A DNA stretch of 64,000 bases. It comes from CAWEQW01 sp963811365 (GTDB lineage: Bacteria > Actinomycetota > Actinomycetes > Propionibacteriales > Nocardioidaceae). The DNA lies in the NCBI GenBank assembly GCA_963811365.1, contig CAWEQW010000002.1, positions 310,001-374,000 on the forward strand, written 5' to 3'. A program made the position numbers and the translations under genes. Below are positions 16,578-25,293 of the stretch, one piece after another. The notes beneath the pieces are model-generated. The model saw only the letters and a list, made by a program, of their open reading frames with translations. It was not told where the DNA came from and did not search any database. Every line of letters starts with the position of its first letter. Position 1 is the first letter of the stretch.

Positions 16578-17573
16578 GTGACCACCACGGCTCCTGCACG
16601 TCTGACCCAGTACGCCGCCGGTGGCGGCTGTGCCTGCAAGATCCCGGCGGGTGAGCTGGAGGAGGTGCTCTCCGGGCTGCCGACCGGCACCGCGACCGGT
16701 GACCTGCTGGTCGGCCTGGAGAACGGCGACGACGCCGCCGCGGTGCGGATCAGCGCGGACCGTGCCGTGATCGCGACGGCCGACTTCTTCACACCCGTCG
16801 TCGACGACCCGTACGACTGGGGGCGGATCGCGGCCGCCAACGCGCTCTCCGACGTCTACGCGATGGGTGGCGAGCCGCTCGTCGCGGTGAACCTGCTCGC
16901 CTGGCCCCGCGACCTGCTGCCCTTCGAGCTCGCCGCGGAGGTGCTGCGCGGCGGCGCCGACATCTGCGTCGATGCCGGCACCCACCTCGCCGGCGGGCAC
17001 AGCATCGACGACCGGGAGCCGAAGTACGGGCTCGCGGTCACCGGGATCGCGGACCCGGAGCGGCTGCTGCGCAACGACGCCGGTCGACCCGGAACGCCGA
17101 TCACCTTGACCAAGCCGCTCGGTCTGGGCGTGCTCAACAACCGTCACAAGGCGACGGGGGAGCAGTTCCCGGAGGCCGTCGAGACGATGACCACGCTGAA
17201 CCGGCACGCCGCGCGCGCCGCGGTGAGCTCGGGGGCGACCTGCGCCACGGACGTCACCGGCTTCGGGATGCTGGGTCACCTGTACAAGCTGTGCCGCGCC
17301 AGTGGGGTGTCCGCGGTGGTGGACGCCTCCGCGGTGCCCTACCTCCGCGATGCCCGGAGCTCGCTCGCCGCGGGCTACGTTCCGGGAGGCACCCGGCGCA
17401 ACCTGTCGTGGGTGTCGCCGCACCTCCGCTCAGAGGTCAGCGACGAGGAGCTGCTGCTCCTGGCGGACGCGCAGACGTCGGGCGGCCTGCTCGTCGCCGG
17501 CGAGCTTCCCGGGCACCCGGTGGTGGGCGAGCTCGTGGAGCCGGACCCGGAGGTCACGATCACCGTGCGGTGA
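16578..17573 (+). CDS. selD: Selenide, water dikinase SelD
   Basis: Makes selenophosphate from selenide and ATP, the selenium donor for SelA; 331 residues. The active-site segment is GGGCACKI near residue 17, with catalytic Cys and Lys; some SelD proteins have Sec at the first cysteine, but here it is an ordinary Cys codon. Other motifs are NGDDAAAVRI, ANALSDVYAMGGEPL and DVTGFGMLGHLYKL. The start GTG 16578 has a TACCGT box at the spacing seen for other leaderless genes here. It completes the selA-selB-selC-selD set. Confidence 0.96.
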   Translation: MTTTAPARLTQYAAGGGCACKIPAGELEEVLSGLPTGTATGDLLVGLENGDDAAAVRISADRAVIATADFFTPVVDDPYDWGRIAAANALSDVYAMGGEPLVAVNLLAWPRDLLPFELAAEVLRGGADICVDAGTHLAGGHSIDDREPKYGLAVTGIADPERLLRNDAGRPGTPITLTKPLGLGVLNNRHKATGEQFPEAVETMTTLNRHAARAAVSSGATCATDVTGFGMLGHLYKLCRASGVSAVVDASAVPYLRDARSSLAAGYVPGGTRRNLSWVSPHLRSEVSDEELLLLADAQTSGGLLVAGELPGHPVVGELVEPDPEVTITVR

Positions 17574-17649
17574 CCGGCGGGAGCCTCGGCGCGGCCCCTG
17601 GTGAGCGGCCGCGTGATTGTCACCCGTCCCGGCGGGGCACCATCGCCGC

Positions 17650-18615
17650 ATGAGCAAGATCGCCGATGAGCCGGACGCGCAGACAGCGGAGCCAGAGGGT
17701 GGCGGCGAGTCGAAGGGCACCGTGCTGCTGGCCGGCACGTCGAACCTCGTCATCGCGGTGGCCAAGATCGTCGCGGGCCTCGTCACCGGCTCCTCGGCCA
17801 TGCTCGCCGAGGGCGCCCACTCGATCGCCGACACCATGAACCAGGCGTTCCTGCTCACCTCGCTCAGCCGCAGCAAGAAGCCGGCCGACGAGGCGCACCC
17901 GTTCGGCTACGGCCAGGAGCGCTACTTCTGGGCCCTGCTCGCCGCCGTGGGGATCTTCGTGCTCGGTGCCGGCTTCTCGTTCTACGAGGGCGTGCACGCG
18001 CTGATCGCCCCCGAGCCCGCCAGCGACCTGCTCTGGGCCTACGGCGTCCTGGGCATCTCGTTCGTGTTCGAGGGCTCGTCATGGCTGAAGGCGGTGATCC
18101 AGCTGCGCCGAGAGGCGAAGGAGGCGGACACCGGGACGATCAGGCACATCATCAGCAGCCCGGACCCGACCGCCAAGACCGTCGCGTTCGAGGACACTGC
18201 CGCCCTCATCGGCATCGTGCTGGCGGCGCTCGGAGTGACGCTCGACGCGCTCACCGGCTCGGGTCGCTGGGACGGGGTGGCCTCCATGCTGATCGGGCTG
18301 CTCCTCGTGGTGGTGGCGTACTCGCTGGGCCGGCAGAGCATGGACCTGCTCATCGGACAGTCCCTGCCGCGGTCCCAGCAGGACGCGATCCGGCACGTGA
18401 TCGACGTCTCTCCCGGGGTGGACCGGGTGGTGGAGCTGATCACGGTGCGGCTGAGCCCCGAGGAGGTGCTCGTCGCGGCCCGGGTGGACGTCGACGACAC
18501 CGCGAGCGGTGGCGACCTGGAGAGGTTCGCCGACGAGGTCGACCAGCGGGTGCGGGCCGAGGTTCCCGAGGCCCGGCACGTCTTCCTCGACCCGACGCCC
18601 TCACGGCCACGCTGA
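17650..18615 (+). CDS. Cation diffusion facilitator (CDF) metal transporter
   Basis: Membrane exporter of divalent metals such as Zn, Fe or Mn in exchange for protons; 321 residues. After a charged tail come six helices. The metal site in helix 2 is visible in AEGAHSIADTMNQ (HxxxD) and in helix 5 as AFEDTAALIGI. The signature HPFGYGQERYFWALLAA lies between helices 2 and 3. A C-terminal cytoplasmic domain of about 80 residues follows. Start ATG 17650; a longer in-frame start at 17617 has no support. The metal cannot be assigned. Confidence 0.93.
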   Translation: MSKIADEPDAQTAEPEGGGESKGTVLLAGTSNLVIAVAKIVAGLVTGSSAMLAEGAHSIADTMNQAFLLTSLSRSKKPADEAHPFGYGQERYFWALLAAVGIFVLGAGFSFYEGVHALIAPEPASDLLWAYGVLGISFVFEGSSWLKAVIQLRREAKEADTGTIRHIISSPDPTAKTVAFEDTAALIGIVLAALGVTLDALTGSGRWDGVASMLIGLLLVVVAYSLGRQSMDLLIGQSLPRSQQDAIRHVIDVSPGVDRVVELITVRLSPEEVLVAARVDVDDTASGGDLERFADEVDQRVRAEVPEARHVFLDPTPSRPR

Positions 18616-18634
18616 CATCCTTCTCGCCGACGGG

Positions 18635-19033
18635 CTACGCGCCGGCGGAGATCTTCTCGATCAGCGCGGTGGTGGAGATGGCCGGTGTCCTCGGCAGGTA
18701 GTGCACCTCGCAGATGTCCTGCAGGTCGTCGAACCGGCCGGCCCAGTCGTCGCCCATCACCAGGACGTCGGCGTGGTGCTCGAGGATGTACTGCCGCTTG
18801 AGCTCCAGGCTCTCCTCGACGAAGACCTCGTCGACGGGCTTGAGCGCTGCGACGATCTCCATCCGCTCGTGCTGGGAGAAGACCGGGGCGCGGCCCTTCT
18901 TGCGCTCGTTGAGGGCGTCCGCGGAGACCCCCACCACCAGGCGGTCGCCGAGCGAGGCGGCCCTCTCGATGACCCGCAGGTGGCCGACGTGGAACACGTC
19001 GAACGTCCCGAAGGTGATGACGGTTCTGCTCAT
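18635..19033 (-). CDS. Cytidylyltransferase-like nucleotidyltransferase (TagD type)
   Basis: 132-residue single-domain enzyme like glycerol-3-phosphate cytidylyltransferase. Seen: TFGTFDVFHVGHLRVIERA with the HxGH nucleotide site near residue 14, VGVSADALNERKKGR near 38, and the late ISTTALIEKI motif (RTPAISTT) near 118. It would join CTP or ATP to a phosphorylated alcohol such as glycerol-3-phosphate for a cell-wall polymer; the substrate is inference. It converges on the CDF gene with a 19-bp gap. Start ATG 19033 has a CAGGAT box 14 nt upstream and no ribosome site. Confidence 0.88.
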   Translation of the reverse strand: MSRTVITFGTFDVFHVGHLRVIERAASLGDRLVVGVSADALNERKKGRAPVFSQHERMEIVAALKPVDEVFVEESLELKRQYILEHHADVLVMGDDWAGRFDDLQDICEVHYLPRTPAISTTALIEKISAGA

Positions 19034-19092
19034 GGGGGGCCATCCTGCCACGCGTCCGCCGCCGGGTTGCCCCACCTCCCTAAGATGCGTCG

Positions 19093-20280
19093 GTGACCGC
19101 ACCCCACACCACCGTGGCCGCTCGGGCACTGGATCGCGCCCGGATCGCGGTGGGACTGGTGTTCTTCCTCAACGGGTACGCGTTCGCCACCTGGGCCGCC
19201 CGGATCCCGACCGTGCGCCGCCTCCTCGACGTGGACCCCGCCCAGCTCGGTCTGGTGCTGCTCTGCGGGTCGGTGGGCGCTGTGCTCTCGATGCCGCTGG
19301 CCGGCGTCTGGGTGCAGCGCTTCGGGACCGCCACGGTGGTCGCCACCGCTGCCCTCGTCGACGCGGTCGGACTGCTGGTGGCCGCCGTTGGCGCCGGTGG
19401 TCTCCGCTCGGTCTGGCTGACCGGCGTCGGGCTCCTCCTGGTCGGGTTCGGCACCGGAACCTGGGACGTCGCGATGAACGTGGAGGCGGCCGAGGTGGAG
19501 CGGCGGCTACGCCGGTCGATCATGCCGCGCTTCCATGCCGGCTTCAGCCTCGGCACGGTGGCCGGCGCGATGGTCGGGGCCGCGGTCGCGTACGCCGGGG
19601 GAGGCGTGCTCTGGCACGTCGGGCTGACCGCGGTGGCCGTGGCCGTGCTCCCGGCGCTGGCCGCGCGGCGCTTCCAGCCCCACGTCCGGGAGCCGCACGC
19701 CGCATCCCCGGGCCGGGCGCTGCGGGCGTGGGGTGAGCCGCGCACGCTGGTGATCGGGGTGATGGTGCTGGCGATGGCGCTCACCGAGGGAGTCGCGAAC
19801 GACTGGCTCGGTGTCGCGCTCGTCGACGGGTACGACGTGCCCGCCTGGGTGGGTGCCGCCGGCTTCGCGCTGTTCGTCGCGGCGATGACCGGGGGACGGC
19901 TCGCCGGAGGCACGCTGCTCGACGCCTTCGGGCGGCTCCCGGTGCTGTGGGGGAGCATGGCGGTGGCCGCGGTCGGCGTGGTCCTCGTCGTACTCGGCGG
20001 CAAGAGCCCGCTCGTCGCGACCGGCATCGTGCTGTGGGGCGTGGGCGCCTCGCTCGGCTTCCCGGTGGGCATGAGCGCCGCCGCGGACGACCCGCGGCGT
20101 GCCGCGGCGCGGGTCAGCGTCGTGTCGACACTGGGCTACACGGCGTTCCTGGTGGGACCGCCACTGCTCGGGTTCATCGGTGGCCGGGTGGGGGTGCTGG
20201 AGGCGCTGCTGGTGGTGTCGGTGCTGCTGGTGCCGTCAGCCTTCGCCGTACCCGCGGCCCGGCCGTTGCGCGTGGACTGA
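19093..20280 (+). CDS. MFS transporter
   Basis: 395-residue major facilitator with about 12 helices. Family features are the N-terminal FFLNGYAFATWAARIPTVRR, the loop 2-3 region AGVWVQRFGTATVV, GFGTGTWDVAMNVEAAEVER near residue 118, and a second half with ALTEGVANDWLGVALVDG. This arrangement resembles the YbjJ/FucP-like subgroup that lacks a known substrate in actinobacteria. Start GTG 19093, with TAAGAT 12 nt before it and no ribosome site, so probably leaderless. Confidence 0.9.
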   Translation: MTAPHTTVAARALDRARIAVGLVFFLNGYAFATWAARIPTVRRLLDVDPAQLGLVLLCGSVGAVLSMPLAGVWVQRFGTATVVATAALVDAVGLLVAAVGAGGLRSVWLTGVGLLLVGFGTGTWDVAMNVEAAEVERRLRRSIMPRFHAGFSLGTVAGAMVGAAVAYAGGGVLWHVGLTAVAVAVLPALAARRFQPHVREPHAASPGRALRAWGEPRTLVIGVMVLAMALTEGVANDWLGVALVDGYDVPAWVGAAGFALFVAAMTGGRLAGGTLLDAFGRLPVLWGSMAVAAVGVVLVVLGGKSPLVATGIVLWGVGASLGFPVGMSAAADDPRRAAARVSVVSTLGYTAFLVGPPLLGFIGGRVGVLEALLVVSVLLVPSAFAVPAARPLRVD

Positions 20281-20295
20281 CCCGCCCACGCCCGT

Positions 20296-20520
20296 TCAGT
20301 GGCCGGTGGGCTCACTTCCGCGGCGCTTGCGGCCGGCAGCCTCGCGCTCGGCCGCCTCCTGCTCCTGCTCCTTCTTCGCGGCCTTGCGCTCGTGCTCGGT
20401 CTCCGTGGCCAGGTAGCGGTTGAGTCCGGCCCAGAGGCGTGCCCGTGCTGCGCTGTTGAGGGTGCTCGGCGGCCCCGCGGCGGCCTCGGCGCGGGCGCGC
20501 TCACCTTCGAGGTGGCTCAT
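20296..20520 (-). CDS. Small charged protein of unknown function
   Basis: 74 residues, start ATG 20520 preceded by GAGGAGGAGCA. The first half, with TLNSAARARLWAGLNRYLATE, could be one helix; the second half is a run of Glu, Lys, Ala and Arg, probably helical or coiled coil, ending RRGSEPTGH. No family is recognised. It converges on the MFS gene with a 15-bp gap and diverges from the DUF445 gene. Confidence 0.6.
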   Translation of the reverse strand: MSHLEGERARAEAAAGPPSTLNSAARARLWAGLNRYLATETEHERKAAKKEQEQEAAEREAAGRKRRGSEPTGH

Positions 20521-20663
20521 TGCTCCTCCTCGCTCGTCGAACGGGTGGACGCGGAACCTGAGGCTCCACGTCCACCCTCTGTCCCGACGGCTGCCTCCGG
20601 AAGGGCCGTAGGACCTGATTCGTCCGTCGGTTTTCGCCTGTGCCTGCTGTACGTTCGAGCGCG

Positions 20664-21920
20664 ATGTCCCTCCCGATCGTGACCCCCGACCCCGCCCTCG
20701 ACGCCCAACGGCGCCGCGGCCTCCGCCGGATGCGCTCACTCGCGCTGGCGCTGCTGGTCTTCGCCGGAGTCGTCTACCTGGCGACGCTCGGACGGCACGG
20801 CTTCCTCGGCTTCGTGAACGCCGGCGCAGAGGCGTCCATGGTGGGCGCCATCGCGGACTGGTTCGCGGTCACGGCGCTGTTCAAGCACCCGCTGGGCCTG
20901 CCGGTGCCGCACACCGCGTTGATCCCGCGTCGCAAGGACATGCTCGGCAGGAGCCTGGAGGAGTTCGTCGCTGAGAACTTCCTGCACGAGGACATCGTCC
21001 GGGAGCGGATCCGGGTTGCCGAGCTCAGCCACCGTGTGGGGGCGTGGTTGGTTCACCCCGGCAACAGCCGGCGGGTGGTCGACGAGGCGGCCGCCGTGCT
21101 GCACATCGGCCTCTCGCGGGTCCGCGACGCCGACATGGCCGAGCTGGTCCGCGACGCTCTGCTGCCCCGGTTCCTCGAGGAGCCGGTGAGCCCGGTCGCC
21201 GGCCGGCTGCTGGAGGAGATCGTCCGCGACAAGGCGCACCACGGCCTGGTCGATCTCGCGCTCGACGAGGCGTACCGGTGGCTCTCCGAGAACGAGGCCA
21301 CCTTCGCCGACGTGGTCGTCGAGCGGGCGCCCTGGTGGTCGCCGCCGGCCCTGAACGAGCGGGTCACCCACCGGCTGCACGTCGAGCTGGTCGCCTGGAT
21401 CGACGACATCCGCACGGACCCGGACCACCATGCCCGCCGGGCCGTCGACGACCTGCTGCAGAAGCTCGCCCAGGACCTGCTGACCGACCCCGCCACCCAG
21501 GAGCGGGCCGAGAGACTGAAGCACCGGGTCCTGTCGCACCCGCAGCTCATCGCCACCGCCACCTCGTTGTGGAACGCGTTCCGGCGCGCGCTGCTCGACG
21601 CGCTCGCCGACCCGGAGGGCCCGCTCCGGCGTCGCGCGCAGGTCGAGCTGGAGACGTTCGGGCGCCGGCTCATCGACGAGCGGGCGCTGCGCGACCGGCT
21701 CGACGAGTACGCCGCCGACCTCGCCGTCTTCGCCGTCGGGAGGTACGGCGACGAGCTGACCGGCGTGATCACCGCGACCATCGAGCGGTGGGACGGCAAG
21801 GAGGCCGCGCGCCGCATCGAGCTGCACGTCGGCCGCGACCTCCAGTTCATCCGGATCAACGGGACGATCGTCGGCGGCCTCGTGGGCGTGCTGATCCATG
21901 CGGTCAGCGTGCTGGTGTGA
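20664..21920 (+). CDS. DUF445 membrane protein
   Basis: 418 residues of the DUF445 (YjiN-like) family, function unknown. Near the N-terminus one or two helices flank the hallmark NAGAEASMVGAIADWFAVTALF, then HPLGLPVPHTALIPRRKDMLG. A long helical cytoplasmic or periplasmic domain follows, and the C-terminal helix GTIVGGLVGVLIHAVSVLV ends the protein, as usual in the family. Start ATG 20664 (TACGTT 14 nt upstream); a longer in-frame start at 20640 lacks support. Confidence 0.9.
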   Translation: MSLPIVTPDPALDAQRRRGLRRMRSLALALLVFAGVVYLATLGRHGFLGFVNAGAEASMVGAIADWFAVTALFKHPLGLPVPHTALIPRRKDMLGRSLEEFVAENFLHEDIVRERIRVAELSHRVGAWLVHPGNSRRVVDEAAAVLHIGLSRVRDADMAELVRDALLPRFLEEPVSPVAGRLLEEIVRDKAHHGLVDLALDEAYRWLSENEATFADVVVERAPWWSPPALNERVTHRLHVELVAWIDDIRTDPDHHARRAVDDLLQKLAQDLLTDPATQERAERLKHRVLSHPQLIATATSLWNAFRRALLDALADPEGPLRRRAQVELETFGRRLIDERALRDRLDEYAADLAVFAVGRYGDELTGVITATIERWDGKEAARRIELHVGRDLQFIRINGTIVGGLVGVLIHAVSVLV

Positions 21921-21944
21921 CGGGGCCGAGAGGAGGCGCAGCGG

Positions 21945-22160
21945 ATGCCTGGAGAACGTGAGGTCGCGATCCGCGACGAGACCATCCGGCTCGGTCAGTT
22001 CCTCAAGCTGGCCGACCTCGTCGACAGCGGCGCGGACGCGAAGCCGCTGCTCGGGGACGGCCTGGTGTCGGTCAACGGCGAGGTCGAGGTCCGGCGCGGC
22101 CGTCAGCTGCGGCGCGGCGACCTCGTGACGGTCGGCGGCGACACCGTCCGGGTCGGGTGA
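21945..22160 (+). CDS. Small S4-domain RNA-binding protein (YbcJ-like)
   Basis: 71-residue protein made of a single S4 RNA-binding fold: IRLGQFLKLADLVDSGADAK near residue 15, then GLVSVNGEVEVRRGRQLRRGD. Such proteins bind structured RNA, in some bacteria on or near the ribosome. Start ATG 21945 after GAGAGGAGG. It follows the DUF445 gene by 24 bp and is probably co-transcribed. Confidence 0.88.
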   Translation: MPGEREVAIRDETIRLGQFLKLADLVDSGADAKPLLGDGLVSVNGEVEVRRGRQLRRGDLVTVGGDTVRVG

Positions 22161-22221
22161 GGCCCGACCCGGAAGCCCCGACGGGCAGTCGTCGCGGCGT
22201 CCGGGCCTGCAGCCGAGCCGC

Positions 22222-22605
22222 TCAGCGGACGTCGACGAGGTCCACCACGAAGATCAGGGTCTCGCCCGGCTCGATGACGCCGCCGGCGCCGCGGTCGCCG
22301 TACCCGAGGTGCGGCGGGATCACCAGCCGGCGACGACCGCCGACAGCCATGCCCTGCACACCCTGGTCCCAGCCGGCGATGACCTGGCCGACGCCCAGCC
22401 GGAACGACAGCGGCTCGCCGCGGTTGTAGGAGGCGTCGAACTCCTCGCCGGTGGAGTGCGCGACCCCGACGTAGTGCACCAGCACGGTCTTGCCGGCAGT
22501 TGCCTCCGCGCCGTCCCCCGGGGTGATGTCGGTGACCTCGAGATCAGCCGGCGGCGGGCCGTCCGGGAAGTCGATCTCGGGCTTCTCGGACTGGGGGAAC
22601 GTCAC
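22222..22605 (-). CDS. FKBP-type peptidyl-prolyl isomerase
   Basis: Single-domain proline isomerase, 127 residues, with no signal peptide, so cytoplasmic. FKBP motifs are VLVHYVGVAHSTGEEFDASY, FRLGVGQVIAGWDQGVQGM, RRRLVIPPHLGYGDRGAGG and a final ETLIFVVDLVDV. Start GTG 22605 after a good AGGAGG site. A CBS-domain gene follows upstream in the same direction with a 42-bp gap. Confidence 0.95.
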   Translation of the reverse strand: MTFPQSEKPEIDFPDGPPPADLEVTDITPGDGAEATAGKTVLVHYVGVAHSTGEEFDASYNRGEPLSFRLGVGQVIAGWDQGVQGMAVGGRRRLVIPPHLGYGDRGAGGVIEPGETLIFVVDLVDVR

Positions 22606-22647
22606 GGGGAGGCCTCCTGGGGGCTCGCGGACACGGCCGGGTCGGGG

Positions 22648-23079
22648 CTACGAGCCGTGGACGTAGGAGTCTAGTTGGTCACGCTCGAACTCCAGCTCCC
22701 TCATCCGGCTCTTCACGACGTCGCCGATGCTGATGATCCCGATGACCCGGCCGCCGGTGAGCACCGGGACGTGCCTTATCCGCTTGTCGGTCATCACCTG
22801 CATCAGGTCGTTCACGGAGTGCTCGAGCTCGCAGGTGTGCACGTCGGTGGTCATGATCGCCGAGACGGGCGCGTCGAGGATCACCTCCTCCTCGACGAGC
22901 CGTCGGACCACGTCACGCTCCGAGACGATGCCGTCCAGGCTGGCGCCGTCCGCGCTCACCACCAGCGCGCCGACGTTGTGGCGGGCGAGCAGCGCGACCA
23001 GGTCGCGGACCGTGGCGTCGGGCGTGATCGTCACGACCTCTTGAATGGCCTTGCCGGCGAGGACCTCGTTGATGCGCAT
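22648..23079 (-). CDS. CBS-domain pair protein
   Basis: 143 residues made of two CBS motifs: VVTITPDATVRDLVALLARH with GIVSERDVVRRLVEE, and MTTDVHTCELEHSVNDLMQV with IGIISIGDVVKSRM. CBS pairs bind adenosine nucleotides and act as energy sensors; no attached effector domain is present. Start ATG 23079 after GGGAGGTAG. Orthologues are common in actinobacteria as stand-alone proteins. Confidence 0.93.
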   Translation of the reverse strand: MRINEVLAGKAIQEVVTITPDATVRDLVALLARHNVGALVVSADGASLDGIVSERDVVRRLVEEEVILDAPVSAIMTTDVHTCELEHSVNDLMQVMTDKRIRHVPVLTGGRVIGIISIGDVVKSRMRELEFERDQLDSYVHGS

Positions 23080-23185
23080 CGCTACCTCCCACGGTCGAGC
23101 TCCAGGAGCCTTGCCTGAAGGCTAGACGGAAACCGGGTGCGGGGACAGGTGCTCGCGCCAACGGCTGCGCTGGGATGATGGGCCG

Positions 23186-24013
23186 GTGAGCGAGCTGCCG
23201 GACTCCGTCGTCCGCGCCGCAGCGCCTGCGGGGTTCCCGGCGCGTGCGGCGCAGGCCGGAGTGGTCCGCTTCGGGGCGACCGGCGCGGCGCTGATGATGG
23301 GCTGGCTGACCGTCGTGCTGTGGCTCGACCGGGCCGACGGTGGCGGCAGCCATCCGCAGCAGCGCCTGCTGGGACTCCTGACCTGGGTGGTGCTCGGCGC
23401 CGCGCTGCTGCGGGTGCATCCGATCGTCCGGATGCAGACGCTGGTCGTGGTGGCCTTCGCCACCGGCGTGGAGTTCCTCTCCAGCCCGACGCTGCACGTG
23501 TACACCTACCGGTTCCACAACGTCCCGATGTACGTGCCGCCGGGCCACGGCCTGGTCTACCTCTCCGCTTTCGTGCTCGGGCACAGCCGGTTCGTCCAGC
23601 AGCACCTGAGGGCGTGCACCGCCGCCGCCATCTGCGTCGGCGGTCTCTGGGCGGCGTACGGCCTCGTCCTCAGCAGCCGGCACGACGTGCTCGGCGCCTT
23701 CTGGTTCGTCTGCCTGGTGCTGTTCGTGCGGTGGGGGCCGTCGCAGGCCGTGTACGTCGGCGCGTTCGTCGTCGTCGGCTGGCTGGAGCTGGCCGGCACG
23801 CACCTCGGCACCTGGGTGTGGAGCAGCCACGACCCGACCGGCCGGATCCTGATCGGCAACCCGCCGTCGGGCGCGGCAGGCGGCTACGGGTGGTTCGACC
23901 TCGCCGCCCTGCTGGCCGCGCCGCCGCTGCTGGTGCTGGTCACTCGTCGGCGTACGGGTCCGCCACCGGAGGCCGTCCCGACGAGGCCTGCGGTGCCCGC
24001 CGACGAGCACTGA
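23186..24013 (+). CDS. Polytopic membrane protein of unknown function
   Basis: 275 residues with about seven or eight hydrophobic helices; not recognised. Helices begin with GATGAALMMGWLTVVLWL and include TLVVVAFATGVEFLSS. Conserved-looking polar loops are TYRFHNVPMYVPPGHGLVYL and GTWVWSSHDPTGRILIGNPP, the latter suggesting a family-specific site. Start GTG 23186. The 3' end overlaps the converging hisN-like gene by 74 bp. Confidence 0.65.
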   Translation: MSELPDSVVRAAAPAGFPARAAQAGVVRFGATGAALMMGWLTVVLWLDRADGGGSHPQQRLLGLLTWVVLGAALLRVHPIVRMQTLVVVAFATGVEFLSSPTLHVYTYRFHNVPMYVPPGHGLVYLSAFVLGHSRFVQQHLRACTAAAICVGGLWAAYGLVLSSRHDVLGAFWFVCLVLFVRWGPSQAVYVGAFVVVGWLELAGTHLGTWVWSSHDPTGRILIGNPPSGAAGGYGWFDLAALLAAPPLLVLVTRRRTGPPPEAVPTRPAVPADEH

Positions 24014-24857
24014 GGTCGTGCACGGACCCGGGGCTCCGTGGCGCGTAGTCCGGGTCGTCCTCGTCGTCGGGCAGCGAGCCCAGGAACGCCAGCGCCTGGT
24101 CGTGCAGCCGCCCGTTGCTGGCCAGCGCGTTGCCGCCGTGCGGGCCCGGCGTACCGTCGAGCGAGGTGAACATCCCGCCCGCCTCGCGGACGACCACGTC
24201 CAGGGCGGCCATGTCGTGGAGTGCCAGCTCCGGCTCGGCGGCGAGGTCCACGGCTCCCTCGGCGAGCAGCACGTAGGACCAGAAGTCGCCGTACCCGCGG
24301 GTCCGCCAGCAGCGCCGGGAGAGCGCCATGAAGTCGTCGAGCCGGCCGAGGTCGTCCCAGCCGCCGAGCGAGGCGTACGACAGCGAGGCGTCCTCCAGGC
24401 GCGAGACGTCGGAGACCTGGCAGGACGAGGCGTTGAGCAGGGAGCGGCCGGTCCACGCGCCGCCGTCCTTCGAGGCCCACCAGCGGCGGTTGAGCTGCGG
24501 CGCCGAGACCACGCCGACGACGACCTCCTCGTCGATCATCAGCGCGATCAGCGTCGCCCACACCGGCACCCCGCGCACGAAGTTCTTGGTGCCGTCGATC
24601 GGGTCCACGACCCAGCGCCGCTGGCTGTGTCCGGTGGAGCCATGCTCCTCGCCGGTGACCGCGTCGCGGGGGCGAGCGCGCGACAGGGTGCGGCGGATGC
24701 CCTCCTCCACCGAGGTGTCCGCGTCGGTGACGGGGGTGAGGTCGGGCTTGTGCATCACGTGCAGGTCCAGGGCCTTGAACCTGTTCGTCGTGAGCGAGTC
24801 CGCGTCGTCGGCGAGGACGTGGGCGAGCCTCAGGTCGTCGGTGTACTGGGTGGGCAT
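23940..24857 (-). CDS. hisN: Inositol-monophosphatase family phosphatase, HisN-like
   Basis: Metal-dependent phosphatase, 305 residues; close to actinobacterial histidinol-phosphate phosphatases. Metal-site motifs: GEEHG near residue 70, WVVDPIDGTKNFVRG near 85 and LHDMAALDVVVREAGGM near 215. The substrate could be histidinol phosphate or inositol phosphate; HisN is the likelier by pattern. ATG 24857 is chosen because TAGCCT stands exactly 12 nt before it. A C-terminal tail of about 50 residues (rich in Asp, Pro, Arg) overlaps the neighbouring gene by 74 bp on the other strand. Confidence 0.88.
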   Translation of the reverse strand: MPTQYTDDLRLAHVLADDADSLTTNRFKALDLHVMHKPDLTPVTDADTSVEEGIRRTLSRARPRDAVTGEEHGSTGHSQRRWVVDPIDGTKNFVRGVPVWATLIALMIDEEVVVGVVSAPQLNRRWWASKDGGAWTGRSLLNASSCQVSDVSRLEDASLSYASLGGWDDLGRLDDFMALSRRCWRTRGYGDFWSYVLLAEGAVDLAAEPELALHDMAALDVVVREAGGMFTSLDGTPGPHGGNALASNGRLHDQALAFLGSLPDDEDDPDYAPRSPGSVHDLSARRRAPQASSGRPPVADPYADE

Positions 24858-24869
24858 GGCCACAGGCTA

Positions 24870-25281
24870 TGCCCTGGCGTCCGCGTCGCCCGGTTATGCC
24901 CTGGTCTCAGCGCGGCTAGCGGCTGCGGCGCCGGGACGGTCTCTGTCGGGGGCCCAGGGTGGGCCAGGCATCGCGGGGCCCTGTCCCCACCGTCCCCCGC
25001 TGGCGCGGCAGGCGGCCGTACGTCCCGTTCGTCTCCGGGCGGCAGGTGGGCTTGGCCGGGTCGCCCGGTCGCCGCCGGGCCGCCCGGTCGCCGCCGGGTC
25101 GCCGGTCGCCGCCGGGCCGCCGGTCGCCGCCGGGCCGCCGGGCCGCCCGGTCGCCGCTGCCCAGGCCGGGCCCGGCTCCGGCGGGGCGCCGAAATCGGCC
25201 ACCTCTCGTCCACAGGGACCGGGGGTGCGGGGGTTGTCCACTGTTCGCAAACGGGCGCTCGGCGGGCGTCTGCATGGTCCC
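24870..25281. other. Gene-free GC-rich gap with short tandem repeats
   Basis: About 410 bp between hisN and the DUF222 gene. Both strands have open frames, but they read as low-complexity Pro/Arg/Gly and have no family likeness. The middle part (25058-25160) is a degenerate tandem array of CGGTCGCCGCCGGGCCGC-like units. No gene or RNA is supported. Confidence 0.6.
25058..25160. repeat. Degenerate GC tandem repeat
   Basis: Five to six imperfect copies of a unit of about 18 bp, consensus CGGTCGCCGCCGGGCCGC. Copies differ by loss or gain of three bases, as expected from slippage. Confidence 0.7.
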
Positions 25282-25293
25282 TAGCGTGGGGTT

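Noticed and set aside
25058..25160. Repeat array considered as CRISPR
   Set aside because: Repeats are adjacent and imperfect with no unique spacers; no cas genes nearby.
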